From: an uncultured Bacteroidota bacterium
GTDB taxonomy: Bacteria > Bacteroidota > Bacteroidia > Chitinophagales > Chitinophagaceae
Reading direction: 5' to 3'
Assembly: GCA_903837525.1 (NCBI GenBank)
Contig: CAILUU010000040.1
Span: 1-64,000, forward strand
DNA: 64,000 nt
The notes beneath the pieces are model-generated. The model saw nothing but the letters and a program-made list of their open reading frames with translations, did no database searches and was not told where the DNA came from. Of this stretch, positions 33,045-41,757 are shown in pieces. The translations under genes and the position numbers were made by a program. How positions within the stretch are numbered: position 1 is the first letter of the stretch; each line of letters opens with the position of its first letter.

Positions 33045-33836
33045 ATGAAGAAAATACTTTTTAGTTGCGTGCTACTTGTTGTTGTGTTATCTACAATTGC
33101 CCAAAAAAATAAATCACTTTTTAAGGGCATGTATTTACAATGGGGTTACAATACAGAATGGTACACAAAAAGTACAATTCATTTTAATACTAGTGTAAAT
33201 GGTGTTCCACATAATTTTACTATTTACAAAGCTAAAGCTAGCGATAGGCCAGATTTAGATGCAATTGCAAAAAAACCAATAGAAATTTCTATTCCGCAAT
33301 TTAACTACCGTATTGGTTTTTATTTAAATACGAACAAAACAAAAGCTATTGAAATTAATTTTGATCATACGAAGTATATTGTAAATGATAATCAAAAAGT
33401 AAGAGCAAAGGGATTTATTGGTAATACAACTTTTGATAAAGACTCTGTTTTTAGTAGAAACGATTTACATTTTGAGCATACAAACGGAGCTAATTTTTTA
33501 CAAGTAAATTTTGTACGGCAGCATATTTTAAAGAAAAAAAATGATAGGCCATTATTTTCCTTATTGTGGAAAGCTGGAGCAGGTATTTTAATTCCTAAAA
33601 CCGATGTTACACTAAGTGGTAAACAGCTTGATAACAAATTTCATATAGCTGGGTATTGTTTTGGAGCAGAGGGTGGAGGAAGATTTTATTTTGCAAAAAA
33701 ATGGTTTTTAGAGGGTACCGCTAAAGCTGGTTTTGCTAATTACACAAATTCATTAGCATTAGACGGGGGAAAGATTAACCATAATTTTGGTTACATTGAA
33801 TTGATAGGAACAGTTGGATACGATATAAATTTTTAA
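33045..33836 (+). CDS. Predicted outer-membrane beta-barrel protein, function unknown
   Basis: A 263-residue protein with a signal peptide (MKKILFSCVLLVVVLSTIAQ, about 1-20). A strand-rich body follows, with alternating polar and hydrophobic residues and Gly/aromatic-rich turns (KWFLEGTAKAGFANY). It ends in YIELIGTVGYDINF, a typical outer-membrane barrel terminus with a final Phe. I do not recognise the family by name. The ATG at 33045 is chosen over a TTG at 33033 because the signal peptide starts there and the promoter box covers the TTG. A strong terminator follows. Confidence 0.72.
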   Translation: MKKILFSCVLLVVVLSTIAQKNKSLFKGMYLQWGYNTEWYTKSTIHFNTSVNGVPHNFTIYKAKASDRPDLDAIAKKPIEISIPQFNYRIGFYLNTNKTKAIEINFDHTKYIVNDNQKVRAKGFIGNTTFDKDSVFSRNDLHFEHTNGANFLQVNFVRQHILKKKNDRPLFSLLWKAGAGILIPKTDVTLSGKQLDNKFHIAGYCFGAEGGGRFYFAKKWFLEGTAKAGFANYTNSLALDGGKINHNFGYIELIGTVGYDINF

Positions 33837-33857
33837 CCTATTTATAATTAGTTTTTT

Positions 33858-33885
33858 AAAAGCCCTATTTAATTATAGGGCTTTT
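33858..33885 (+). terminator. Rho-independent terminator
   Basis: AAAAGCCCTA (33858-33867) pairs exactly with TAGGGCTTTT (33876-33885), ending in Ts, 22 bases after the barrel gene stop. Confidence 0.8.
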
Positions 33886-33910
33886 GTATTTTTATACAAA
33901 TATTTAAATT

Positions 33911-34264
33911 ATGTACGAACATAAAAAGCAAGCTTTAGCTTCAAAAGCTGTCTACATTAAACGCATTCGTAAAAATATATTATTTGCCATTGGTATACTT
34001 TTTTTTAGTCTTAGCATTGGAGTAATAGGTTATAAATTAATAATACCAGAGTTTGATTGGTATGATAGCCTTTTAAATGCAAGTATGATTTTAAGTGGAA
34101 TGGGGCCCATAATAAGTGGTGATATTATTTTGACGAATGCTGCAAAAGTTTTTGCATCGGTATATGCCCTATTCAGTGGGATTACTTTTATAAGTACCAT
34201 TGGGCTTATGTTAACCCCTGTTGCACATCGTTTTTTTCATAAATTACATTTAGAAGATAAGTAG
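33911..34264 (+). CDS. Small two-helix membrane protein, K+ channel-like with unusual filter region
   Basis: A 117-residue protein with a basic N-terminus, a membrane segment at about 23-44 and a second at about 78-102. Between them [22 protein letters not shown] (50-71) sits where potassium channels have a pore helix and the TVGYGD filter. The following [17 protein letters not shown] resembles the inner helix of two-helix channels. The filter itself is absent (SGMGPI instead), so potassium selectivity is not supported. It may be a degenerate channel-fold protein. It lies just before queG (2-base gap) and is probably in the same operon. Confidence 0.65.
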   Translation: MYEHKKQALASKAVYIKRIRKNILFAIGILFFSLSIGVIGYKLIIPEFDWYDSLLNASMILSGMGPIISGDIILTNAAKVFASVYALFSGITFISTIGLMLTPVAHRFFHKLHLEDK

Positions 34265-34266
34265 AC

Positions 34267-35196
34267 TTGACAGCTAGCGAAAAAAATACAAATTTTATTA
34301 AAACCCAAACTCAATTATTAGGTTTTACCTATTGTGGTATAGCCAAAGCGCAACTTTTAAATGAAGATGCTAAACGCTTAGAAAGTTGGTTAAACAAAGG
34401 TTTTAATGGGAATATGCAATACATGGAAAACTATTTTGATGTACGAATAGATCCAAGTAAATTAGTTCCAAATGCAAAATCGGTTATTACATTATTGCTT
34501 AATTATTTTCCTACGGAACAACAAAACGAAGCCTCTCCAAAAATTTCTAAATATGCTTATGGCAAAGATTATCATGATGTAATAAGAAAAAAATTAAAAA
34601 CACTTTTGTACCTAATTAAAGAAGAAATTGGCGAGGTACAAGGCAGAGGTTTTGTAGATAGTGCACCAGTTTTAGAAAGAAGTTGGGCACAAAAAAGTGG
34701 ATTGGGGTGGATAGGCAAAAATGGAAATTTAATTAACAAACAAAGTGGCTCATATTTTTTTATTGCCACCCTAATTGTAGATTTACCATTGCAATACGAT
34801 GATGTAATAGCAAAAGATTATTGTGGCACTTGCACAAAATGTATTGATAGCTGCCCAACAGAAGCCATTTTGCCTAATAAAGTTATTGATGGTAGTAAAT
34901 GTATTTCGTATTACACTATCGAGTTAAAAGATGCACTATTACCAAGTGGCATGCAAGGCAAATTTGATAATTGGATGTTTGGATGTGATGTATGCCAAGA
35001 TGTGTGCCCATGGAACAGGTTTTCATCAGCAACAAAAGAAATAAACTTTAAACCCATACCACAAATTTTAAATTTTACTACAACCGATTGGGAAGAATTA
35101 ACGGAAGAGAGTTTTAAAGCTATTTTTAAAAATAGTGCTATAAAAAGAACAAAGTTCATTGGAATAAAGAGAAATTTAAATTTTTTGAAGCAATAA
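34267..35196 (+). CDS. queG: tRNA epoxyqueuosine(34) reductase
   Basis: QueG reduces epoxyqueuosine to queuosine in the tRNA wobble position, using a cobalamin and two 4Fe-4S clusters. The 309-residue protein carries the ferredoxin-type [16 protein letters not shown] (about 186-201) and [12 protein letters not shown] (about 238-249) cluster motifs, and the family text [19 protein letters not shown]. The start is TTG at 34267, directly after the previous stop. The first ATG in frame would remove 40 conserved residues. queD lies at 48297-48707. anmK follows after 2 bases. Confidence 0.95.
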   Translation: MTASEKNTNFIKTQTQLLGFTYCGIAKAQLLNEDAKRLESWLNKGFNGNMQYMENYFDVRIDPSKLVPNAKSVITLLLNYFPTEQQNEASPKISKYAYGKDYHDVIRKKLKTLLYLIKEEIGEVQGRGFVDSAPVLERSWAQKSGLGWIGKNGNLINKQSGSYFFIATLIVDLPLQYDDVIAKDYCGTCTKCIDSCPTEAILPNKVIDGSKCISYYTIELKDALLPSGMQGKFDNWMFGCDVCQDVCPWNRFSSATKEINFKPIPQILNFTTTDWEELTEESFKAIFKNSAIKRTKFIGIKRNLNFLKQ

Positions 35197-35198
35197 AA

Positions 35199-36401
35199 AT
35201 GAAGCAAAACGTAGAAAAACTATATCAGATTTCTCATAAACCTAGTAGAAAAATTATTGGGCTAATGAGCGGTACATCTTTAGATGGGTTAGATGTAGCG
35301 CTATGTGAAGTAAGAGGTGATGGGTTAGAAACTTCTATTAAATTAATAGAATTTGAAACAGTAACGTTTACAACTGATTTTAAAAATGAAGTAAAGGAAA
35401 TTTTTAGCAAAAAGAATATTGATTTAGAAAAATTGACTTTGTTAAATGTTTGGATAGCACAAGAGCATGCGGGTATTATAAATTTACTATTAGAAAAATG
35501 GAAAATAAATGCAGCCGAAGTTGATTTAATTGCAAGCCATGGGCAAACTATTTATCATGCACCTAAAAGTTTACATCAACAACAAAAATTTAGTAATGCT
35601 ACTTTACAAATTGGCGATGGTGATCATATTGCTGTGGCTACAGGCATTATTACGCTTAGCGATTTTAGACAAAAACATATTGCAGCTGGCGGAGAAGGTG
35701 CTCCCCTAGCAGTTTATGGGGATTATTTAATTTTTGGAAAGCAAGGAGAAGATAGAATTTTATTAAATATTGGTGGCATTGCTAATTTTACTTATCTGCC
35801 CGGCAATATGGATAGTGCAGAGATTTTTAGTACCGATACGGGTGCTGGAAATACAATGATGGACGCTCTTACTCAACAACATTTTAAAGGAAAGTATTTT
35901 GATGAAAACGCTATTATTGCATTACAAGGCAAAATAAATGATGCATTATTAGTAACCTTAAAACAACATGATTTTTTTACTAAGCCATTTCCTAAAACAA
36001 CCGGGCCAGAGTTATTTAATTTAACTTATTTGCAACAAGCAAAAAAACTATCCTCAACACAAAATATTTCAATAGAAGATACGATGGCAACCTTAAATAA
36101 ATTTAGTGCCGATACTATTGTTGATGCGATACAAAAAACTACCGATGCCCACAAAACCTACAAACTATTTAGCAGCGGTGGTGGCATACACAACCCTTTA
36201 CTAATGAAAGATTTAAAGGAAGCTTTACCCAATTTTATTTTTGACACCACTAGTGCCTTACAAATAAATCCGGATGCAAAAGAAGCTGTTTTATTTGCTA
36301 TATTGGCAAATGAATGTGTGTGTGGTAATGGTGAGTATTTACAAAATGGTATTAAAGGAATACCAGTGGTAAGTATGGGTAAAATTAGTTTCCCAAATTA
36401 A
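35199..36401 (+). CDS. anmK: Anhydro-N-acetylmuramic acid kinase
   Basis: AnmK opens and phosphorylates 1,6-anhydro-MurNAc from cell-wall turnover to give MurNAc 6-phosphate. The 400-residue protein has the N-terminal phosphate motif IGLMSGTSLDGLDVALCEV (about 20-38), ASHGQTIYHAP, LNIGGIANFTYLPG and the later FSSGGGIHNPLLM, all typical. A short N-terminal extension (MKQNVEKLYQISHKPSRK) precedes the usual start of homology, so an internal start is possible, but no good alternative Met is present nearby. It is translationally close to queG. Confidence 0.95.
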   Translation: MKQNVEKLYQISHKPSRKIIGLMSGTSLDGLDVALCEVRGDGLETSIKLIEFETVTFTTDFKNEVKEIFSKKNIDLEKLTLLNVWIAQEHAGIINLLLEKWKINAAEVDLIASHGQTIYHAPKSLHQQQKFSNATLQIGDGDHIAVATGIITLSDFRQKHIAAGGEGAPLAVYGDYLIFGKQGEDRILLNIGGIANFTYLPGNMDSAEIFSTDTGAGNTMMDALTQQHFKGKYFDENAIIALQGKINDALLVTLKQHDFFTKPFPKTTGPELFNLTYLQQAKKLSSTQNISIEDTMATLNKFSADTIVDAIQKTTDAHKTYKLFSSGGGIHNPLLMKDLKEALPNFIFDTTSALQINPDAKEAVLFAILANECVCGNGEYLQNGIKGIPVVSMGKISFPN

Positions 36402-36464
36402 AATTTAAATAGAAAGTGGATTAAAGTGATTTAAAACATTTTTAATAGTTGCTTATTTGTGTGG

Positions 36465-36890
36465 CTACTTTTCACAAAGAGTTTTTAATTTATTTAGAGA
36501 AGTATCCATCCCAGCTATCCAACTTTTTTCTTTTACCATGGCGGCAAACTTTTCCCATGGCATGTACCATCGCAATTTTTGTTGTAATGCCCAACTTACA
36601 TTTACAATATTCTCTCCTTCTAAAATAAAAATAGAACTTAAATTTCCATAACCTGCTGAGGAATGATTAATTTTTAGCAAACTATCCGTTTGTATAAGAA
36701 GAGTATTGTTGTTAGATGAATAGACATTCCAGGTATTTAATGCAGCAATTTGTTGTGCTATTAATTTTTTGTTGCTGTTTATGCTAACTGACTTTGATAC
36801 CCCTACAGATGAGGGTAATAACAAAGAGATTAAAGAAAATAATCCACCAAAAACAAGTGCATTTAATAATAAAAATTTTAAATACTTCAT
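36465..36890 (-). CDS. Membrane-anchored protein, possibly SRPBCC-like, function unknown
   Basis: A 141-residue protein with one N-terminal membrane helix (about 4-26). A soluble region includes SVGVSKSVSINSNKKLIAQQI and LNTWNVYSS, then strands ending in ENIVNVSWALQQKLRWYMPWEKF and a C-terminal helix. This order recalls SRPBCC/START-type proteins of Bacteroidota with an N-terminal anchor, but it is shorter than those I remember and the match is weak. It lies 36 bases downstream of the ABC permease gene on the same strand and may be co-transcribed. Confidence 0.55.
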   Translation of the reverse strand: MKYLKFLLLNALVFGGLFSLISLLLPSSVGVSKSVSINSNKKLIAQQIAALNTWNVYSSNNNTLLIQTDSLLKINHSSAGYGNLSSIFILEGENIVNVSWALQQKLRWYMPWEKFAAMVKEKSWIAGMDTSLNKLKTLCEK

Positions 36891-36926
36891 ACTAAAATCA
36901 GCTTTATTTTCTTTTTAAAAAATACA

Positions 36927-38054
36927 TTATTCCCATTTAAAAACTTTTATGGCAATTGCATAAATAATTACCATCCAAATAGCTAAAATGCCTAACTCCT
37001 TCCAACAATCCCATAAATGTAACCCTGTAAAAGATATTTTACGCATGGCGTCATTAAATTGAGTTAAAGGTAAGCCATACCTGCAAATGGCCTGTACCCA
37101 GCTAGGAAAAACAGTGATAGGAAAAAAAGTACCAGCCATCAACATTTGTGGAAATGCAAATAAATTAATAAGCAAAGGGATAGACGTATCGCTTTTTGCT
37201 ACACTGCTAAAAATTAATCCAACACCCAATAATAATAACAGCATAATTATGGTAACCAAGGTCATCTCTAAAAAAGTACCAATCCCATTTACTAAAGTAA
37301 ACTCCATAAAAAAGTAACCTAGCCCAATTAACATAACAACATTTATTAATTGAAAAACTAACCTACTCATTCCTATACCTAACAAAATATTAATACGACT
37401 AACTGGTGTTGCGTAAAAGCGTTTTAAAATTAACTGCTGCCGAAATTGAAAAAACGTAAAAGAAATGCCAAATAAAGTTGAAAACAAAATAGAAAAACCC
37501 AACATACCTGGCAATACAAAATCAATGTTTTTATACTCTCGTATAGAATAAACATAAGGTTGTACAGCAGAAATAGGTTTGCTATCTTGATTTTTTAAAC
37601 TAATGGCATTCGTAATGTTAGAAAAAATTTGTTGCAATGCCGAAATAGAATTACCACTTGTGCTTGTTAAGGTATCAAAAATAATATAGCGTTTAACACC
37701 GTTAGAATCTGTACTCTTTTTTATACTAACAATAGCCGTAATCTTATCTTTTTCTAGTGCTTTTCTTCGTTCGGCAGTATCGGTAATACCTTTTGCATTT
37801 TTAAAAGGTACAATTGTTAATAAAGGGTTAGCCCGAATACTATCAAATACTTCATTGGCTGTATCTGAAAAATCGGAAAGGGCAATTTTATATTTTACAC
37901 TATTATTATTTCCAAACGAACCAAAAATAAAAATAAAGATTATAGGAAAAAGTAAACTAAAAAAAATAGCACTAGGATTACTTAATATAGAACGAAAACT
38001 TGCTTTAAGAATAGCCAAAAACGCTCTTAGCTGACTGTATTTTTGCATTACCAA
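36927..38054 (-). CDS. ABC-2 type transporter permease
   Basis: A 375-residue permease of the ABC-2 superfamily. One membrane helix at about 26-46 is followed by a large extracytoplasmic domain (about 50-180), then five hydrophobic segments including GMLGFSILFSTLFGISFTFF and the conserved QLILKRFYATPVSR loop (about 204-217). This is the layout of drug, lipid or Na+ efflux permeases of the YhgE/NatB type. No partner ATPase is adjacent, and the LolD-type ATPase at 40568 belongs to another family. The substrate is unknown. Confidence 0.88.
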   Translation of the reverse strand: MVMQKYSQLRAFLAILKASFRSILSNPSAIFFSLLFPIIFIFIFGSFGNNNSVKYKIALSDFSDTANEVFDSIRANPLLTIVPFKNAKGITDTAERRKALEKDKITAIVSIKKSTDSNGVKRYIIFDTLTSTSGNSISALQQIFSNITNAISLKNQDSKPISAVQPYVYSIREYKNIDFVLPGMLGFSILFSTLFGISFTFFQFRQQLILKRFYATPVSRINILLGIGMSRLVFQLINVVMLIGLGYFFMEFTLVNGIGTFLEMTLVTIIMLLLLLGVGLIFSSVAKSDTSIPLLINLFAFPQMLMAGTFFPITVFPSWVQAICRYGLPLTQFNDAMRKISFTGLHLWDCWKELGILAIWMVIIYAIAIKVFKWE

Positions 38055-38150
38055 TATTTTTTAAAAGGTAAAGCTATTGTTAAAGAATTAGTAAAAAAAA
38101 TTCTATTGCTTCAACCATTATATAATTCATAATCTATTACTTTCGTTGTA

Positions 38151-38639
38151 ATGAATAAAGTATATCTTCTATTAGGAAGCAATAAACAAAATCCAAAAAA
38201 GAAATTAGCTAAAGCTAAGCTATTAATTAATGCCCAAATTGGAAAAATCGATAGACAGTCGTCAATTTACGAAACTGCCGCTTGGGGCTATACCAATCAG
38301 CCCAATTTTTTAAATCAGGTAGTTATACTACAAAGTGCTTTTACACCTAGTGAAATCCTACAGAAAATTTTAACTATCGAAAAAAAGATGGGTAGGGTTC
38401 GTACTATAAAAAATGCCCCTCGTAGTATTGATATTGATATTCTTTTTTATAATAAAGAAATTATTAAAGATGAGAATTTACAGGTGCCGCATCCGCTTTT
38501 GCAACAACGTAAATTTGTATTAACTCCGCTAAATGAGCTATTGCCTAATTTTAAACATCCGGTTTTAAAAAAATCTATCCACCACTTATTAAGAATTTGC
38601 AAAGACAAATTGTCGGTAACAAAAATAGCAATGCATTAA
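38151..38639 (+). CDS. folK: 2-amino-4-hydroxy-6-hydroxymethyldihydropteridine pyrophosphokinase
   Basis: FolK (HPPK) transfers diphosphate from ATP to hydroxymethyl-dihydropterin in folate synthesis. The 162-residue protein has the start VYLLLGSNKQNPKKKL, ETAAWGYTNQPNFLNQV, LTIEKKMGRVRTIKNAPRSIDIDILFY (the Mg/ATP-binding RxxxxxxPRxIDIDIL signature, about 79-105) and VPHPLLQQRKFVLTPL, all in order. The -7 region before it (TTACTTTCG) is only a weak match to consensus. folE of the same pathway is at 47689-48285. Confidence 0.95.
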   Translation: MNKVYLLLGSNKQNPKKKLAKAKLLINAQIGKIDRQSSIYETAAWGYTNQPNFLNQVVILQSAFTPSEILQKILTIEKKMGRVRTIKNAPRSIDIDILFYNKEIIKDENLQVPHPLLQQRKFVLTPLNELLPNFKHPVLKKSIHHLLRICKDKLSVTKIAMH

Positions 38640-38653
38640 AAATAATTTAGAGG

Positions 38654-38661
38654 TATTTTTG
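38654..38661 (+). promoter_or_regulatory. -7 box TATTTTTG before the deoxynucleoside kinase
   Basis: TATTTTTG matches TAnnTTTG, 56 bases before the TTG start at 38718. It is a weaker case because the match is low-complexity. Confidence 0.35.
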
Positions 38662-38717
38662 TACTAAACTAAAAAGTAATCATCTCTAATAGCACTTTAC
38701 CAAACTAGCCAATAAAC

Positions 38718-39351
38718 TTGAAATATAATTTTGTTACAATAGAAGGAAACATTGGTGCAGGCAAAACCACACTTGCACATTTGCTTAGTAAGCATTTTAA
38801 TGCAAGGCTTATTTTAGAAGAATTTGCCGACAACCCTTTTTTGCCAAAATTTTACGAAAACCCAAGTCAATACGCTTTTCCGCTAGAGTTGTTTTTTATG
38901 GCAGAACGCTATAAACAACTTAAAGATGTATTGCAAACTAAAGATATGTTTCAACACGTATCTATATCCGATTATTTATTTAACAAGTGTTTACTTTTTG
39001 CTAAAGTAAATTTAGTTGATGAAGAGTTTAGATTGTATCAAAAATTATTCGAAATAATTAATCCGCAAATTATACAGCCCGATATTTTAATTTATTTACA
39101 TACCCCAGTAAATAAATTGCAAGAAAATATAAAAAAAACGCAATAGAGAATATGAACAAAATATTCCTAGCGACTATTTGTTTAACCTACAAGAAACCTA
39201 TACCCAGTATATAAAGCAGCATAATATAAAAACACTTTTTGTAGATGCTAGCAATGCCGATTTTTTAGGAAACGAGGAACATTTAAAGATTATAATAGAT
39301 GCCTTGGATAAGGAATATACAAATGGACAACATTACTTAACCCTTCCATAA
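38718..39351 (+). pseudogene. Deoxynucleoside kinase, frameshifted at an A8 tract
   Basis: The first frame (TTG start at 38718) gives 142 residues: FVTIEGNIGAGKTTLAHLL with the P-loop at about 9-16, an EEFADNPFLP motif and a DYLFNK segment, as in the dCK/dGK family. It stops at 39146 just after the eight-A tract 39131-39138. Removing one A lets the reading continue as NIKKRNREYEQNIPSDYLFN and on through LFVDASNADFLGNEEH to a stop at 39351, three bases before the next gene. The C-terminal part holds the lid and family-conserved Arg region. So the gene is frameshifted. A sequencing error or slippage-based switch is possible. Confidence 0.85.
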
Positions 39352-39353
39352 AA

Positions 39354-40565
39354 ATGAACAACAACGCACTACCAAAAGAATTTTGGCACTTTATTTCGGC
39401 TAGGTTATTTTTTGTATTGGGTATGCGAATGATTACAACTATTGTTATTTACCAAGTATTTCATTTGGCTAATACCTATATGGTAGGGCTAGTTGGCTTA
39501 GCAGAGTTTGTACCTGCTGTATTAGCGGCTTTGTATAGCGGACATTATATAGATAGGCACAACAAAAAGAATATTTTAGTTTGGGCTTATGCTTTTTATT
39601 TTTTGTGTGGCATTACGTTAGCCATAATTAGTTTAACACAACTAGGATTAAATGTACAATTAAAAGTAAGTATAATTTTAACAGTTGTTTTTTCTACAGG
39701 TATTATACGTTCGTTTGCAGGGCCATCTGCAAATAGTATGATACCAGCCATTGTTCCAAAAATAAATTTGCCAAAAGCTATTTCGTACAACTCATCTACG
39801 TGGTTAATATCATCCATTACAGGCCATGCTTTTGGCGGTTTGCTAATTGCTGGCATTGGTATTTCTAATGCCTATGTTGTAACTGCAGTGTCTATATTAA
39901 TTGCCATTTTGTTTGCACTAAAATTAAAACCTAAGCCACCTAGTTTAACTAATACTAAAGAAGATGTTTTTACATCTATAAAACAAGGCTTTAGTTATGT
40001 ATATAATAATAAAAATTTATTAGGTGTAATATCATTAGATTTATTTGCCGTATTATTTGGTGGTGCTGTTGCATTTATACCAGAGGTAGCAGAAAAAATT
40101 TTACGTACAGGTCCTATTGGTTATGGCTTTTTAAATGCTGCAATGGATTTGGGCAGCTTAGTTAGTATCCTCATTTTGTTGTGGTTTCCTATGAAGAAAA
40201 AACAAGGTTTAAAAATGATGTTGTCGGTTGCAGGCTTTGGCATTTGTATTGTTGCATTTGGTTTTGCAAAAGTATATTGGCTTTCGTTTATAGCACTTGC
40301 CATTGCTGGTTTTTTTGATGGAGTAAGTGTGGTCATTCGCGGCACCATTGCTCAATTACAAACCCCCGATGAATTGAGAGGCAGAGTAGCATCCATAAAT
40401 TTAATTTTTATAAATAGTAGTAACGAGTTAGGCCAGTTTGAAAGTGGTATTACTAGTAAATATATGGGCACCATACCTGCTATTATTTTTGGTGGTGTTA
40501 TGAGTATTGGCGTAGTGGTATTTAGTTGGTTTAAATTCCCTAGTTTAAGAAAGATGAAGTATTGA
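39354..40565 (+). CDS. MFS transporter
   Basis: A 403-residue major facilitator with about twelve hydrophobic segments. The loop between helices 2 and 3 is YSGHYIDRHNKKNILVWAY (about 61-79), a variant of the MFS GxLxDRxGRR motif, and FAGPSANSMIPAIVPKINLPKAISYNSS fits the EntS/MFS_3 branch of exporters. A second half begins near residue 210 and includes ADVLRGRVAS-like text (TPDELRGRVASIN). The substrate is unknown. It follows the broken kinase gene by three bases and probably shares its transcript. Confidence 0.9.
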   Translation: MNNNALPKEFWHFISARLFFVLGMRMITTIVIYQVFHLANTYMVGLVGLAEFVPAVLAALYSGHYIDRHNKKNILVWAYAFYFLCGITLAIISLTQLGLNVQLKVSIILTVVFSTGIIRSFAGPSANSMIPAIVPKINLPKAISYNSSTWLISSITGHAFGGLLIAGIGISNAYVVTAVSILIAILFALKLKPKPPSLTNTKEDVFTSIKQGFSYVYNNKNLLGVISLDLFAVLFGGAVAFIPEVAEKILRTGPIGYGFLNAAMDLGSLVSILILLWFPMKKKQGLKMMLSVAGFGICIVAFGFAKVYWLSFIALAIAGFFDGVSVVIRGTIAQLQTPDELRGRVASINLIFINSSNELGQFESGITSKYMGTIPAIIFGGVMSIGVVVFSWFKFPSLRKMKY

Positions 40566-40567
40566 TG

Positions 40568-41227
40568 TTAAGAAGATTCAATTACTCTACCATCTTTCAT
40601 ATGCACAATTCTATCGCTCATTTTTGCCAACTCTTCATTATGGGTTACAATTAAAAACGCTTGATTAAATTGTTGACGAAGGTTAATAAAAAGTTGATGT
40701 AATTCTTTTGCATTTGCACTATCTAAATTACCTGTTGGTTCATCTGCCATTACAATGGATGGATTATTTATTAATGCCCTTGCTACGGCTACTCGTTGCT
40801 GTTCTCCTCCGCTCAGTTGATTAGGTTTATTTTGTAATCTATGTTGCAGACCTAAAATGGTTAATAATTCAATAGCCCTATTTTCTACCTCTTGCTTTTT
40901 TTTACCTGCTACCCAACCAGGTATGCAAACATTTTCTAAAGCAGTAAATTCTGGTAATAAATGATGAAATTGAAAAACAAAGCCAATATTTTTATTGCGA
41001 AAAGAAGCTAGTTTATTCCCCGTTAGTGCACTTAATTTTTGATTATTAAGAATAATTTCTCCACTATCAGCCGCATCTAAAGTTCCTAAAATATGCAGTA
41101 AAGTACTTTTCCCTGCACCCGATGAGCCAACTATCGAAACCACTTCGCCTTGGTTTACATGAATGTCTACCCCCTTTAAAACTTGTAATTGCTGATAATT
41201 TTTAAAAATATTTTTAGCTTCTAACAT
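40568..41227 (-). CDS. ABC transporter ATP-binding protein, LolD-like
   Basis: A 219-residue ATPase of the MacB/LolD group, which energises lipoprotein release or related mechanical work at the inner membrane. Walker A is [10 protein letters not shown] (about 33-42). The signature is [15 protein letters not shown] (about 138-152) and Walker B with the catalytic Glu is [13 protein letters not shown] (about 158-170), followed by the H-loop VTHN. Its permease partner is not adjacent, so LolD is a family call, not a proven function. The gene converges with the MFS gene, with two bases between stops. Confidence 0.9.
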   Translation of the reverse strand: MLEAKNIFKNYQQLQVLKGVDIHVNQGEVVSIVGSSGAGKSTLLHILGTLDAADSGEIILNNQKLSALTGNKLASFRNKNIGFVFQFHHLLPEFTALENVCIPGWVAGKKKQEVENRAIELLTILGLQHRLQNKPNQLSGGEQQRVAVARALINNPSIVMADEPTGNLDSANAKELHQLFINLRQQFNQAFLIVTHNEELAKMSDRIVHMKDGRVIESS

Positions 41228-41323
41228 AGCTTAAAAATAGCTAATTATAGTGTAAAAATGCCCAATACAACTTTTATCTTCAATTACACAGCTTACTAAT
41301 ATGGCAAACGTTAATAAAACACT

Positions 41324-41354
41324 TTTGGTTATTTCCACAGAACTTATACATTTG
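41324..41354 (+). promoter_or_regulatory. Full bipartite Bacteroidota promoter before the DUF2795 gene
   Basis: TTTG at 41324-41327 and TACATTTG at 41347-41354 are separated by 19 bases, fitting the -33/-7 promoter TTTG-N19-TAnnTTTG of Bacteroidota primary sigma. It is the only copy in the window where I found both boxes at correct spacing. The start codon is 58 bases downstream. Confidence 0.65.
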
Positions 41355-41411
41355 CGGAAAATTAAGGAGGTTTTTTTCCTTGCATTATTAAAAAATTAAA
41401 GAAGAAAAAAT

Positions 41412-41633
41412 ATGTTTTGGACTTTAGAATTAGCATCTCACCTAGAAGATGCACCATGGCCGGCAACTAAAGATGAGTTGATTGATTATTCTATACGTAG
41501 TGGTGCTCCTATTGAAGTTGTTGAGAATTTGCAAGAGCTAGAAGATGAAGGTGAAATTTATGAAAGCTTAGAGGATATATGGCCCGATTATCCAAGTCAA
41601 GAAGATTTCTTTTTTAATGAAGATGAATATTAA
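41412..41633 (+). CDS. DUF2795-type small acidic protein
   Basis: A 73-residue acidic protein (many Asp and Glu, about 25 in all) with the pattern DAPWPATKDELIDYSIRSGA at 13-32 and VVENLQELEDEGEIYESLEDIW. It matches the small DUF2795 family highly conserved in Bacteroidota. The first half looks like a compact helical domain, the tail is acidic and aromatic (DFFFNEDEY). Function unknown. Its strong promoter suggests high expression. The leader contains an AGGAGG hexamer at 41365-41370, too far (41 bases) from the ATG to act as its ribosome site. Confidence 0.85.
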   Translation: MFWTLELASHLEDAPWPATKDELIDYSIRSGAPIEVVENLQELEDEGEIYESLEDIWPDYPSQEDFFFNEDEY

Positions 41634-41704
41634 TCTTTTTAATAATTGATTTTTAATAGAGAAACTACGTCAATACTATTTGAGAATTTTTTATTCAAAT
41701 TATA

Positions 41705-41736
41705 AAAAAGAGAGATGATAAATCATCTCTCTTTTT
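41705..41736. terminator. Perfect 15-bp bidirectional terminator
   Basis: AAAAAGAGAGATGAT (41705-41719) pairs exactly with 41722-41736 around a 2-base AA loop, with A and T runs at the ends. It lies between the convergent DUF2795 and mdh genes. Confidence 0.8.
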
Positions 41737-41757
41737 AAATATACTATTACACTATTC

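Noticed and set aside
36927-41227. ABC permease and LolD-like ATPase as one transporter
   Set aside because: They are 2.5 kb apart with rightward genes between them, and belong to different ABC families (ABC-2 versus LolD/MacB).
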